Positions 1 to 6,645 of a stretch of DNA of 10,527 bases are shown here, piece by piece; position 1 is the first letter of the stretch; each line of letters opens with the position of its first letter. Under the pieces are notes generated by a model. That model had not been told where the DNA came from and ran no database searches. It saw only the letters and a list, made by a program, of their open reading frames with translations. Both the position numbers and the translations under genes were made by a program. The stretch comes from DAOTTX01 sp034437515 (lineage in GTDB: Bacteria > Chloroflexota > Anaerolineae > Aggregatilineales > Phototrophicaceae): contig DAOTTX010000167.1 in the NCBI GenBank assembly GCA_034437515.1, positions 1 through 10,527 on the forward strand, given 5' to 3'.

Positions 1-647
1 ACCACGCTGGCGTAGTTGTTCAGGTTGATGTCGAGCACGCTGGGCACATTGAAGTAATTCTGGTCGCCGGAACTGGCCTTCAGTGGGTCGATGTCGATGT
101 AGGTGTTGCCAAGTTCACTGATCTCACCGGAAAGGGGGGTCGGCTGCGGCGAGAGGGCCACCCACAAATCCGGCCCGTTGATGACCTCTAGCCCTTCGAT
201 GCGCAACAGACGATTGCCGTCCGGGTCCTGGTAGATGACGACTTCACCGCTGGTTTCCCGGTAGAGATCGTAAAATGGCGGCAGGTCACGGTCTTCGTCG
301 AGTGCTTCAGGGTCAATCGGCTGGAAAGCCCCGGTCGCCTCAACGGTCGCGCTCTCGTATTGTGGTGGCAGGTCGGCCTCTTCAGGCGGCAGTGACCCGG
401 TCGGTTGCAGATGCGCAGTGAGCAGCTCCAGCGCCCGCATAGTGTTCTGGCTTGCCATGCGCAGATAAGTGTTCTGTGTGCCGGGTGGCAACTCGACGAA
501 CTGCGCTTGCAGTGTCTCCGCGAGGCCGGGGAACCCCTGCTCCTCGGTGACGAGCGACGGCTCTGGACGCCACAGCGGATAGGTATAGGTGGCGACGACC
601 AGCAACGCACCGAAGAAAACGACGATCAAACGAAGGCGTAATCCCAT
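1..647 (-). CDS. Membrane-anchored DM13-domain protein, C-terminus beyond the window
   Basis: The reading frame starts at the ATG at 647-645 and stays open for 215 codons to the left edge, so the C-terminus is missing. Residues 1-23 form a basic then hydrophobic segment (MGLRLRLIVVFFGALLVVAT), which is a signal anchor or uncleaved signal peptide. Residues 30-100 are a Pro/Glu-rich spacer. From about residue 102 the chain matches the DM13 pattern: a Gly-x-Phe opening, DGNRLLRIEGLEVINGPDLW (residues 143-162), then a D-x-LKASSGDQNYFNVP stretch at 187-202 and NNYASV before the edge. The conserved Cys that usually follows in DM13 (VVIWC-like) would lie just outside the window. DM13 domains have been proposed to act in extracytoplasmic electron transfer, but function is poorly established. 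The start lies 21 nt after the CorA stop, with no good Shine-Dalgarno, so the gene is probably cotranscribed with corA. The domain call is fairly sure; the role is not. Confidence 0.8.
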   Translation of the reverse strand, partial: MGLRLRLIVVFFGALLVVATYTYPLWRPEPSLVTEEQGFPGLAETLQAQFVELPPGTQNTYLRMASQNTMRALELLTAHLQPTGSLPPEEADLPPQYESATVEATGAFQPIDPEALDEDRDLPPFYDLYRETSGEVVIYQDPDGNRLLRIEGLEVINGPDLWVALSPQPTPLSGEISELGNTYIDIDPLKASSGDQNYFNVPSVLDINLNNYASV

Positions 648-668
648 AGATTTTTTGTTCTCTAACGG

Positions 669-1673
669 CTACAACCATTTTTTGTAACGGAAGAACCAGA
701 CCATCAATGACGCGGAGACCACCATCGCAACGATGACCATGATGAACATGACACCTCCACTGATGGGCAATGTAAGCTGGTCGCTGGTCGTGGCGAAGTT
801 CAATTCAAACATGCCGACAAAAAAGGTCAACGGCAGAAAAATCATCGAGAAGATGGTCAGCCGGTTGACGGCGTCCGCCAGCCGGGACGACTCCCGACTC
901 TGGATCATATCCAGCACGTTGCTGGTCAGGTCACGTTGAGAGTCGATAATATCATAGATGCGCAGCAAGCGCTCATACAGATGCCGGAACAAATCACGGT
1001 CTTCGCTGCTCCCGGCGAGGCGCTTTTCACCGAGCGCGTTCGCCAATACCTCACGCTGTGGGGCGACCATCTGCCGCAGGTGGATCAACTGGCTTTTGAC
1101 ACGGTACACCGTGCGCTGGGCATTGGCTGGTGGACTCCCTTCGATAGCGATGTTTTCTTCTAACTTGTTGAGCTTCAAGCTGATGCGATCTAACAATGGA
1201 TAGTAGCCATCGACCACATGCTGCACGGTCAGGTAGAGGAAGTAGGCCACCCCGCGCCGCCATAAGTCTTTGTTCTGCGCAACCCGTTGATAAGCGTCAT
1301 CCACCAGGTTGCTGCTGGATTTACGCAGCGTGACGAAGAATTTCTCGCCGATCAAACAGTGGATCTCATCACCGACCACCTTATCCAGTTGGATCACCGG
1401 CTGAAACAACGAGAGAAACAAATACTCCGGATAGACGAGTAGGCTAGGCCGCCGGTCAGCGCGTTTAAGGTCGGCGACGACGGTCGGGTGCAGGTCGAGC
1501 ATCTGCTCTAACCATTGGATTTCATCGTTATCCGGGTCGATGAGGTCAATCCAGAGCTTATCCCCGCGATTGAGACATTCCTCCAACTTTTCTCGTGTGA
1601 GGTTGCGTAGCGCGACGAACGTATCTTCGGTTTTGACTTCTGCTTCCAGTGGTGCTCCGAGTGAACGGATCAA
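669..1673 (-). CDS. CorA-family divalent cation transporter with variant GMN motif
   Basis: This 334-residue protein has CorA family length and layout: a soluble alpha/beta N-terminal domain (about 1-140), a long helical stalk (about 145-270), TM1 (about 273-289), a short periplasmic loop, TM2 (about 305-328) and a basic tail (FFRYKKWL). The stretch before the pore loop, IFLPLTFFVGMF (278-289), is typical of CorA. Family members mostly carry Mg2+, Co2+ or Ni2+ inward as pentamers; ZntB relatives carry Zn2+. The selectivity signature expected as Gly-Met-Asn reads Glu-Leu-Asn at residues 290-292 (nt 798-806), followed by Phe as usual. The codons are GAA TTG AAC in an intact frame. Ion and direction are therefore uncertain. 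The start is TTG at 1673-1671, chosen because GGGAGG lies 5 nt upstream and no in-frame ATG fits better. The gene is followed by the DM13 gene after 21 nt. Confidence 0.93.
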   Translation of the reverse strand: MIRSLGAPLEAEVKTEDTFVALRNLTREKLEECLNRGDKLWIDLIDPDNDEIQWLEQMLDLHPTVVADLKRADRRPSLLVYPEYLFLSLFQPVIQLDKVVGDEIHCLIGEKFFVTLRKSSSNLVDDAYQRVAQNKDLWRRGVAYFLYLTVQHVVDGYYPLLDRISLKLNKLEENIAIEGSPPANAQRTVYRVKSQLIHLRQMVAPQREVLANALGEKRLAGSSEDRDLFRHLYERLLRIYDIIDSQRDLTSNVLDMIQSRESSRLADAVNRLTIFSMIFLPLTFFVGMFELNFATTSDQLTLPISGGVMFIMVIVAMVVSASLMVWFFRYKKWL

Positions 1674-1678
1674 GGAAG

Positions 1679-1684
1679 CCTCCC
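1679..1684 (-). promoter_or_regulatory. Shine-Dalgarno that fixes the TTG start of corA
   Basis: The minus strand reads GGGAGG followed by CTTCC and then TTG. The strong match and 5-nt spacing support translation beginning at the non-ATG codon at 1673. Confidence 0.75.
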
Positions 1685-1708
1685 TTTTTTTGTTTGAATA
1701 TTGTGATT

Positions 1709-1714
1709 ATTATA
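1709..1714 (-). promoter_or_regulatory. Candidate -10 element for corA
   Basis: The minus strand carries a perfect TATAAT hexamer preceded by CGT. Initiation about 7 nt downstream would give a leader of roughly 29 nt to the TTG start. No recognisable -35 lies 16-18 nt upstream (the sequence there is TCACGC-like), so this rests on the -10 and its position alone. Confidence 0.4.
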
Positions 1715-1724
1715 ACGAGTTTAG

Positions 1725-1757
1725 CGCGGCAGCGTGAGAGGAAACCGTGCTGCCGCG
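1725..1757 (-). terminator. GC-rich hairpin after E2, possible weak terminator
   Basis: CGCGGCAGC (1725-1733) pairs with GCTGCCGCG (1749-1757) as a perfect 9-bp stem around a 15-nt loop, 10 nt after the E2 stop codon. On the minus strand it is followed by CTAAACTCGTTATAATAATC, which is AT-leaning but not a U-tract. It could end or protect the 3' end of the dehydrogenase mRNA. It overlaps the region just upstream of the candidate corA -10, so it separates the two transcription units. Confidence 0.4.
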
Positions 1758-1767
1758 TAAGAAAAGG

Positions 1768-3048
1768 TTAATCTTTGAAATCTTCAATAGCGTGTTTGAT
1801 GTCCATCACAAAGGCGTCGGCGGTTGCGCCGTCCAGCACACGATGGTCAAAGCTGAAGCTGATGTAGGCGCACGGACGCACGAAGATCGCACCGTTTTTG
1901 GCTTTGACGCGTTCCTCGATCATTCCTACACCGAGGATGCCGACCTGCGGCTGGTTGATGATCGGCATGCCAGCAAGACTGCCGGAAACCCCATGATTGC
2001 TGACCGTGAAAGTGCCGCCGCGCAATTCACCCGGTTTGATCTGGTTGCGTCCGGCGCGGTCGGCGACATCGTTGATCGCCAGCGCCAGGCCGCGCAGGTT
2101 GAGCCGGTCGGCGTTTTCAATCACCGGGACAAGCAGGCCGCGTGGTGCCGCCACCGCGATACCGAGGTTCACGGCCTTGCGCAGTAAGATGCCGTCGTCC
2201 GTCCAACTGGCGTTGACAATCGCGTGAGTCTTGAGCGCGGTGATGGTCGCCTGCGCGATATAGGGCATATACGTCAGCTTGATGCCCTCTCCGGCAAAGG
2301 CTGCCTTGTGCGCCCGCCGATGCTCAGCGACCTTGCCGAAATCGAACTCGAATAACGTGGTCGCGTGGGGTGAGGTGCGCTTGCTGGTCACCATATGGTC
2401 GGCGATGGCGCGGCGAATACCGGTCAGCGGAACCAGTTCGTCCCCGGTGGCCTGTTCGACTGGCGGCGCGACCGGCTCGGCTCGCTTGTGGTCGCCATTG
2501 GTCGCCGGTTTGCTCGGTGCGGGTGCTTGTGTCGCAGGTGTGGGTTGCGCTTCGAGCGATTCCATGTAGGCTTCCACATCGCGCTTGGTGATGCGTCCGT
2601 CGCGTCCGGTGCCGGCGATCTTATGCACATCGAGGTCGTGGACTTGCAGCATCCGGGCGACGACCGGACTCACACGTACACCGTCGAACTCACGTCCGGC
2701 GGTTCTGGGCGCACCCTCAGCCGGGTCTTCAATCGGCGGCGATGATTGGCGCGGTTGTACATGCTCGACCGTGCCGGCGGTTTGCGCTGTGGGTTCAGGG
2801 ACGTCGTCTTCTTCCGCGCCAATCACCCCTAGCACCGCACCGACCTCGACCGTATCCCCGGCGCTGACATGCTGTTGCAGCAGCGTTCCGGCGTCCTCAG
2901 CCTGGATCTCAAACGTGACCTTATCGGTTTCCACTTCGAGGATAGGCTCGTCACGTTCGACGTGATCGCCCTGTGTTTTCAGCCAATCAATGACGGTGGC
3001 CTCGACCACGCCCTCACCGATCAGCGGCATAATAATCTCTGTGCTCAT
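1768..3048 (-). CDS. 2-oxoacid dehydrogenase E2, dihydrolipoamide acyltransferase
   Basis: This 426-residue E2 transfers the acyl group from E1-bound thiamine diphosphate, through a lipoyl arm, to coenzyme A, and forms the core of the cytosolic complex. Domains in order: one lipoyl domain (about 1-78) with lipoylation site K43 in VETDKVTFEI; a Pro/Ala/Thr-rich linker; a peripheral-subunit-binding domain (about 124-163, VRVSPVVARML to RITKRDVEAYM); a second flexible linker; and the catalytic domain (about 203-426) ending in FDHRVLDGATAD, with catalytic H402 and D406. Having one lipoyl domain is common for branched-chain and 2-oxoglutarate E2 enzymes and also occurs in pyruvate E2s, so the substrate stays open. 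An AGAGG Shine-Dalgarno lies 9 nt upstream of the ATG. It is downstream of the E1 gene, separated by 271 nt that carry an inverted-repeat element. No E3 gene follows. Confidence 0.95.
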   Translation of the reverse strand: MSTEIIMPLIGEGVVEATVIDWLKTQGDHVERDEPILEVETDKVTFEIQAEDAGTLLQQHVSAGDTVEVGAVLGVIGAEEDDVPEPTAQTAGTVEHVQPRQSSPPIEDPAEGAPRTAGREFDGVRVSPVVARMLQVHDLDVHKIAGTGRDGRITKRDVEAYMESLEAQPTPATQAPAPSKPATNGDHKRAEPVAPPVEQATGDELVPLTGIRRAIADHMVTSKRTSPHATTLFEFDFGKVAEHRRAHKAAFAGEGIKLTYMPYIAQATITALKTHAIVNASWTDDGILLRKAVNLGIAVAAPRGLLVPVIENADRLNLRGLALAINDVADRAGRNQIKPGELRGGTFTVSNHGVSGSLAGMPIINQPQVGILGVGMIEERVKAKNGAIFVRPCAYISFSFDHRVLDGATADAFVMDIKHAIEDFKD

Positions 3049-3104
3049 GAAATAAGACCTCTAGTTTTTCGTGATTAATTGTCAGACATGCTACCTTTTG
3101 ACCC

Positions 3105-3212
3105 AGGGCAATCCGTTGTGGGCAGACACCCCGGTCTGCCCTTACAATATCTGTCATGATTTGTCGGGGAGCACCCCTGTGTGCTCCTGTTTTCCCCAGA
3201 TGCGATTGCCCT
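3105..3212. repeat. MITE/REP-like inverted-repeat element between E1 and E2
   Basis: The 108-bp block begins with AGGGCAATC (3105-3113) and ends with its exact complement GATTGCCCT (3204-3212). Inside are two perfect hairpins. GGGCAGAC/GTCTGCCC (3120-3127 with 3134-3141) has an 8-bp stem and 6-nt loop, extended by TTGT/ACAA across a 2-nt bulge. GGAGCAC/GTGCTCC (3168-3174 with 3181-3187) has a 7-bp stem and 6-nt loop. There is no credible coding content. This looks like a small non-autonomous element or REP-type repeat. Terminal repeats plus stacked short hairpins with C-rich loops are what such elements show, but I cannot see genome copy number. It sits in the transcribed spacer of the operon, so its RNA could alter termination, processing or stability between E1 and E2. 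Confidence 0.65.
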
Positions 3213-3319
3213 CTCTTGCGACCCCAGAGATGTTGCGTTGATGCCGCCCCCATAGCGTGCGACGGTGTCGCATAACGGCCTGGGGAAGATGGCGCGACAC
3301 TATCGCAGCGGCGGAGTAT

Positions 3320-5716
3320 TTACCGGTAAAACATCGGGTAGCGGGCCGGGTTCGCTTCGTTCATCAGATCGTAAACGGCGGTAAAGATCGTCTCCGCGTT
3401 CGGCTTGGAGAAATACGCGCCGTCAGTGCCGTAAGCCGGTCGGTGCGCTTGTGCTGAGAGCGTGCGCGGCTCTGAATCCAGCCAATGATAGCCACCCTGC
3501 ACTTCGAGCACTTGCTGCATCATGTAGGCGGTCGTGCCGCCGGGTACGTCCTCATCCACAAACAGGATGCGATTGGTCTTCTTCAGCGATTGGACAATCA
3601 TCCCGTTCACGTCGAAGGGCAGCAGCGATTGTGCGTCGATCACTTCGACCTCCACGCCGACCTCCGCCAGTGACTCCGCCGCCCGCAGCGCGATGTCGCA
3701 GAGTGCGCCGTAGGTGACCAGTGTCACATCGCGACCTTCGCGCAGCATTTCCGGCACACCGAGCGGAATCATCAACTCGGTCAAGTTTTGCGGCAGCGGT
3801 TCTTTTTTGCGATAGCCGTTCAACACCTCGACCACCAGCGCCGGGTCTTCGCCGTGCAGCAGCGTGTTATAAAAGCCGACCGCACGGGTCATATCACGCG
3901 GGACGACGACGTGCATCCCCCGCACCAGATTAATGATCCCCGCCATCGGGGAACCGGCGTGCCATACCCCTTCCAAGCGATGTCCGCGTGTGCGGATGAT
4001 CGCCGGGGCTTTTTGACCGCCAGCCGTGCGCCAGTGGAGGGTCGCCAGATCGTCGGACATGATTTGCAGCGCGTACAACACATAATCGAGATACTGGATT
4101 TCCGCGATAGGCCGCAGGCCGCGCAGCGCGAGTCCGATGGCCTGCCCGATGATGGTCGTCTCGCGGATGCCGGTGTCGGAGACACGAAGTTCGCCGTATT
4201 TTTCCTGCATCCCCGCCATGCTCTGGTTGACGCCGCCCAGATAACCGACGTCCTCGCCGAAGGTCAGCACACGCGGGTCACGCCCTAGCGCATGGTCGAA
4301 GAACTGGTTCAAAATCTGGAAGCCGCTGGCGGTGACGTCGCCGTTGTAAACCGGCTTGATGTGATCTTCCGGGGGCGAGGTGACGTTGGTCAGCAGTGTA
4401 CTATAACGCGCCTGTGATTCCCGCAGATAATCGTCACGCCAGTCGATCAAGTCGTTGCGCGCCGGGATGTGCTCCTCACGGGTGAGCTTGAGCACGTTAA
4501 AGATCGTTTCTAGCACGGTTTTACGATGCGGCACCTGTTCGCGCAGCATGGCTTTACTCAACTTATGGAGTTGGTCGGCGTGCGCGGAACCATCAGCAAT
4601 CACATCAATCAGTTGCTCAACCTCCTGCCGTTCGTCGTTAATGTCGGCTTTAAACGCATCCCACGCCGCCCGCATCTCATTCTGTACGAAGTCGTGTTCT
4701 TCCGTTTCGATGGCCGCCAATTCGGCCTCGTCGATCAAGCTTTCACGCAGCATCCAGGCACGCAGCCGGAGGAGGCCGTCGTGGTCGCGTTCCCATTGCA
4801 GGCGTTCTTCTGATTTATAACGCTCGTGGCTGCCAGAGGTCGAGTGGCCCTGTGGCTGTGTGAGTTCGGTCACATGGATGATCGCCGGGGTGTGGTCGAA
4901 ACGGGCTTGCGCCACCGCTTCGACATAGGCGTCACGCAGCGCGACGTAATCCCAACCGGGCACGGTGTAAATGTTGAAGCCTGCGCTGTCGTCGGTCTGC
5001 CGGAGGCCTTCCAGCATCTCGGAGATATTGCCTTTGGTGTGCTGGTACTCGTTCGGCACGGAGATACCGTATTCGTCGTCGTAGATGGTAAGCACTGCCG
5101 GGACCCGCAACACACCAATCGCGTTGACCGATTCCCAGAACATGCCCTCCGCGCAGCTTGCATTGCCGATGGTACCGAAGGCGACCTCGTCCCCGTTATG
5201 GCTGAAGGTCGTCATGTCGCGCAGCAGGTCGCTCTCGCGGTAGACCTTCGACGCCTGCGCCAACCCGACCAGACGCGGCATCTGCGCGGCAGTCGGGGAG
5301 ATATCCGGCGAGGTGTTGAATTGCTGCGTCAAATCGCGCCATGCGCCGTTTTCGTCTAAAGAACGAGTGGCGAAATGTGAAGGCATCTGTCGCCCACCGG
5401 ATGAGGGTTCATGCCTCAGGTTGGCGTGGGCGTAAAGCTGCGCGACGAATTCCCGCACATCGAGTTCACCCAATGCCATCATCAAGGTCTGGTCTCGGTA
5501 GTAACCACTGCGGAAATCGCCGGGGCAGAACTGCCGCGCCATCACAACCTGGGGTAATTCTTTGCCATCGCCGAACGCGCCGAACTTAGCCCGTCCGCGC
5601 ATCACGTCCTTCCGCGCCAGCAGACTCAATTGCCGGCTGCGGTAGGCAATGCGATAGTCTTCGAGAATTTGTTCAGGCATATTAAGGTGTGCCGGTTCAC
5701 TAATAAGGTCTGTCAT
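3320..5716 (-). CDS. Fused E1 alpha/beta of a 2-oxoacid dehydrogenase complex
   Basis: This 798-residue protein joins both E1 subunits, which are separate genes in many bacteria. It decarboxylates a 2-oxoacid with thiamine diphosphate and passes the acyl group to the lipoyl arm of E2. The alpha half (about 15-415) has YYRDQT at 72-77, SGGRQMPSHF (106-115), the cofactor region GTIGNASCAEG (181-191) to YDDEYGIS (212-219), and GHSTSGSHERYK (290-301), matching the loop phosphorylated in animal E1. The beta half (about 458-798) has FGEDVGYLGGV (486-496) with the conserved Glu488, RVSDTGIRE (511-519), AEIQYLDY (538-545) and H586 in VWHAGSP. The canonical GDG...NN motif reads GNA...DD; from memory, similar fused E1s also show GNAS...DD. 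Overall length and layout resemble fused branched-chain-type E1s, but the substrate is not proven. The start lies 6 nt after the regulator's stop, with GTGAG overlapping that stop as a likely ribosome site. There is no frameshift. Confidence 0.93.
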   Translation of the reverse strand: MTDLISEPAHLNMPEQILEDYRIAYRSRQLSLLARKDVMRGRAKFGAFGDGKELPQVVMARQFCPGDFRSGYYRDQTLMMALGELDVREFVAQLYAHANLRHEPSSGGRQMPSHFATRSLDENGAWRDLTQQFNTSPDISPTAAQMPRLVGLAQASKVYRESDLLRDMTTFSHNGDEVAFGTIGNASCAEGMFWESVNAIGVLRVPAVLTIYDDEYGISVPNEYQHTKGNISEMLEGLRQTDDSAGFNIYTVPGWDYVALRDAYVEAVAQARFDHTPAIIHVTELTQPQGHSTSGSHERYKSEERLQWERDHDGLLRLRAWMLRESLIDEAELAAIETEEHDFVQNEMRAAWDAFKADINDERQEVEQLIDVIADGSAHADQLHKLSKAMLREQVPHRKTVLETIFNVLKLTREEHIPARNDLIDWRDDYLRESQARYSTLLTNVTSPPEDHIKPVYNGDVTASGFQILNQFFDHALGRDPRVLTFGEDVGYLGGVNQSMAGMQEKYGELRVSDTGIRETTIIGQAIGLALRGLRPIAEIQYLDYVLYALQIMSDDLATLHWRTAGGQKAPAIIRTRGHRLEGVWHAGSPMAGIINLVRGMHVVVPRDMTRAVGFYNTLLHGEDPALVVEVLNGYRKKEPLPQNLTELMIPLGVPEMLREGRDVTLVTYGALCDIALRAAESLAEVGVEVEVIDAQSLLPFDVNGMIVQSLKKTNRILFVDEDVPGGTTAYMMQQVLEVQGGYHWLDSEPRTLSAQAHRPAYGTDGAYFSKPNAETIFTAVYDLMNEANPARYPMFYR

Positions 5717-5722
5717 TTTTAT

Positions 5723-6373
5723 TTACTCACGATCATCTGCGAACAGAGACATAGGATAGGTCAGGTGTTGGCGTAGCAGTTCCAGCGCCCCCGGTACGTC
5801 CCCGGCACGGCTCAACGCGAGCAGTTCGCGGTGTTCCCGCTGGGAGTTGGCGAGGTGGTCGCTATCCAATGGGTGGGCGGAGAAGAAACGCACGACGTTG
5901 TTGTGCAAGTCATGGACGGTTTTAATCAGGTGGGGCATCCGTGAAGGGCGGTAAAGCGTATGATGAAACTGCCAATTGAGTTCGACCCACTTGGAGTGGT
6001 CGGTTTCCACGTCAATGCAGTCGAGGATGTGCGCTATCTGGACGAAGTCGCTTTCTTCCATGTTAGGCATAGCGTTTTCAAGCGCCAGCGTTTCCAGCGC
6101 GTGACGGATGGTATAAATCTCGATGATCTCATTTACAGAGAGCTTGGAGACAATCGCTCCACGATTCTGCCGCAGTTCGACCAACCCTTCGGCCTGTAAC
6201 TGCACCAGCGCCTCCCGCACGGGAATCTTGCTGACGCTGAGTTCGGCGGCGATTTCATCTTGTTTGAGGGATTGCCCAGTGCGTAGTTTGCCCTGCAAAA
6301 TCGCCGAACGCAGCGTGTCCGCGACGAGATTTGATGTATTTTTCGGTGTTTGGAGGCCAAGTTTTACGGTCAT
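5723..6373 (-). CDS. GntR-family regulator, FadR/FCD type
   Basis: This 216-residue transcription factor has an N-terminal winged helix (about 10-76), with the recognition region around DEIAAELSVSKIPVREALVQ (39-58), and a C-terminal helical FCD ligand domain (about 80-210). N133, H137, H181 and H203 fit the Asp/Asn-His-His-His metal site of many FCD proteins, which bind small organic acids. The frame can be extended to a TTG at 6448, giving 241 residues. I prefer the ATG at 6373 because the longer form has no Shine-Dalgarno, begins with non-family sequence and would translate through the operator/promoter. The ribosome site at 6373 is also weak (A-rich leader). The gene is first in the operon, 6 nt before E1, so it probably controls the dehydrogenase genes and itself. 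The effector is unknown; a 2-oxoacid, a branched-chain acid or a related metabolite is a guess from context. Confidence 0.92.
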   Translation of the reverse strand: MTVKLGLQTPKNTSNLVADTLRSAILQGKLRTGQSLKQDEIAAELSVSKIPVREALVQLQAEGLVELRQNRGAIVSKLSVNEIIEIYTIRHALETLALENAMPNMEESDFVQIAHILDCIDVETDHSKWVELNWQFHHTLYRPSRMPHLIKTVHDLHNNVVRFFSAHPLDSDHLANSQREHRELLALSRAGDVPGALELLRQHLTYPMSLFADDRE

Positions 6374-6395
6374 TTGTTTATTTTTTCTTATGAAT

Positions 6396-6442
6396 AAGCG
6401 TATACTTTCTACAAGTATAATCGTATACGATTTTTCGTCGAA
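6396..6442 (-). promoter_or_regulatory. Candidate promoter with palindromic operator cluster for the GntR-E1-E2 operon
   Basis: Two abutting inverted repeats are visible: AATCGTATACGATT (6419-6432), a perfect 14-bp palindrome, and TATACTT-TCTAC-AAGTATA (6401-6419), a 7-bp inverted repeat with a 5-nt spacer. CGTATAC occurs twice, at 6399-6405 and 6422-6428, 23 bp apart. FadR-type GntR proteins commonly bind short palindromes with GT...AC half sites, and TCGTATACGA fits. On the minus strand TATACT (rc of 6414-6419) is a good -10. The hexamer 17 bp further upstream (6437-6442, TTCGAC) is a poor -35. Initiation near 6407 would leave about 33 nt before the ATG at 6373. Repressor bound here would cover the core promoter. 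Confidence 0.55.
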
Positions 6443-6448
6443 GCGCAA

Positions 6449-6595
6449 TAATCGGCGTTGGTAAGACAGGGCAATCGCTCCAGGGGTGAGCTATGTCCAT
6501 AGCGACGCGGGGTATCGGGTTGGGTTAGACGTGAGATGAGGTCAAAAGGTACTCAAGCACCGGCCGGGGATGCCGTGTGTGCGGGTGGTGAACGC
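6449..6595. other. Intergenic stretch with a repeat-tip match, otherwise featureless
   Basis: Between the regulator's promoter and the fasciclin terminator there is no convincing reading frame or RNA structure. The only notable item is AGGGCAATCGC at 6468-6478. It equals the reverse complement of the right end of the element at 3105-3212, and is followed after 4 nt by GGGG in both places. Confidence 0.4.
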
Positions 6596-6625
6596 AAAAA
6601 GGCGGGGAATGCTCCCCGCCTTTTT
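6596..6625 (-). terminator. Intrinsic terminator after the fasciclin gene
   Basis: A perfect 13-bp stem (6596-6608 with 6613-6625) encloses a 4-nt loop. The GC core is GGCGGGGA/TCCCCGCC, and A5/T5 tracts flank both sides, so each strand ends in a T-run. It starts 20 nt after the TAA at 6646-6648 of the minus-strand gene. The symmetric tracts could let it work in both directions, but no plus-strand gene runs into it. Confidence 0.9.
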
Positions 6626-6645
6626 GAACGAACTATGGACTATAT

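Noticed and set aside
188..678. Two minus-strand open frames (188-610 and 382-678) over the left-edge region
   Set aside because: They are Arg/Ser/Ala-rich without any family signal. The third minus-strand frame, open from 647 to the edge, encodes a signal anchor and a recognisable DM13 domain, so these are out-of-frame shadows.
3014..3253. 79-codon minus-strand frame across the E1-E2 spacer
   Set aside because: It overlaps the E2 start, runs through the inverted-repeat element and its hairpins, and shows no protein-family features or ribosome site. It is more likely a by-product of the repeat.
3258..3272. TGCGAC-GGT-GTCGCA hairpin downstream of E1 as a terminator
   Set aside because: The stem is only 6 bp with a 3-nt loop and no T-run follows on the minus strand. 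Termination there would also cut off E2.
3213..3319. Remaining spacer next to the inverted-repeat element, considered as part of a larger mobile element
   Set aside because: No second pair of terminal repeats, target duplication or coding sequence could be seen beyond 3105-3212.
3788..5359. Several plus-strand frames opposite the E1 gene (for example 3788-4288 and 4826-5359)
   Set aside because: They lie antisense to conserved catalytic regions of E1, with no recognisable motifs or ribosome sites.
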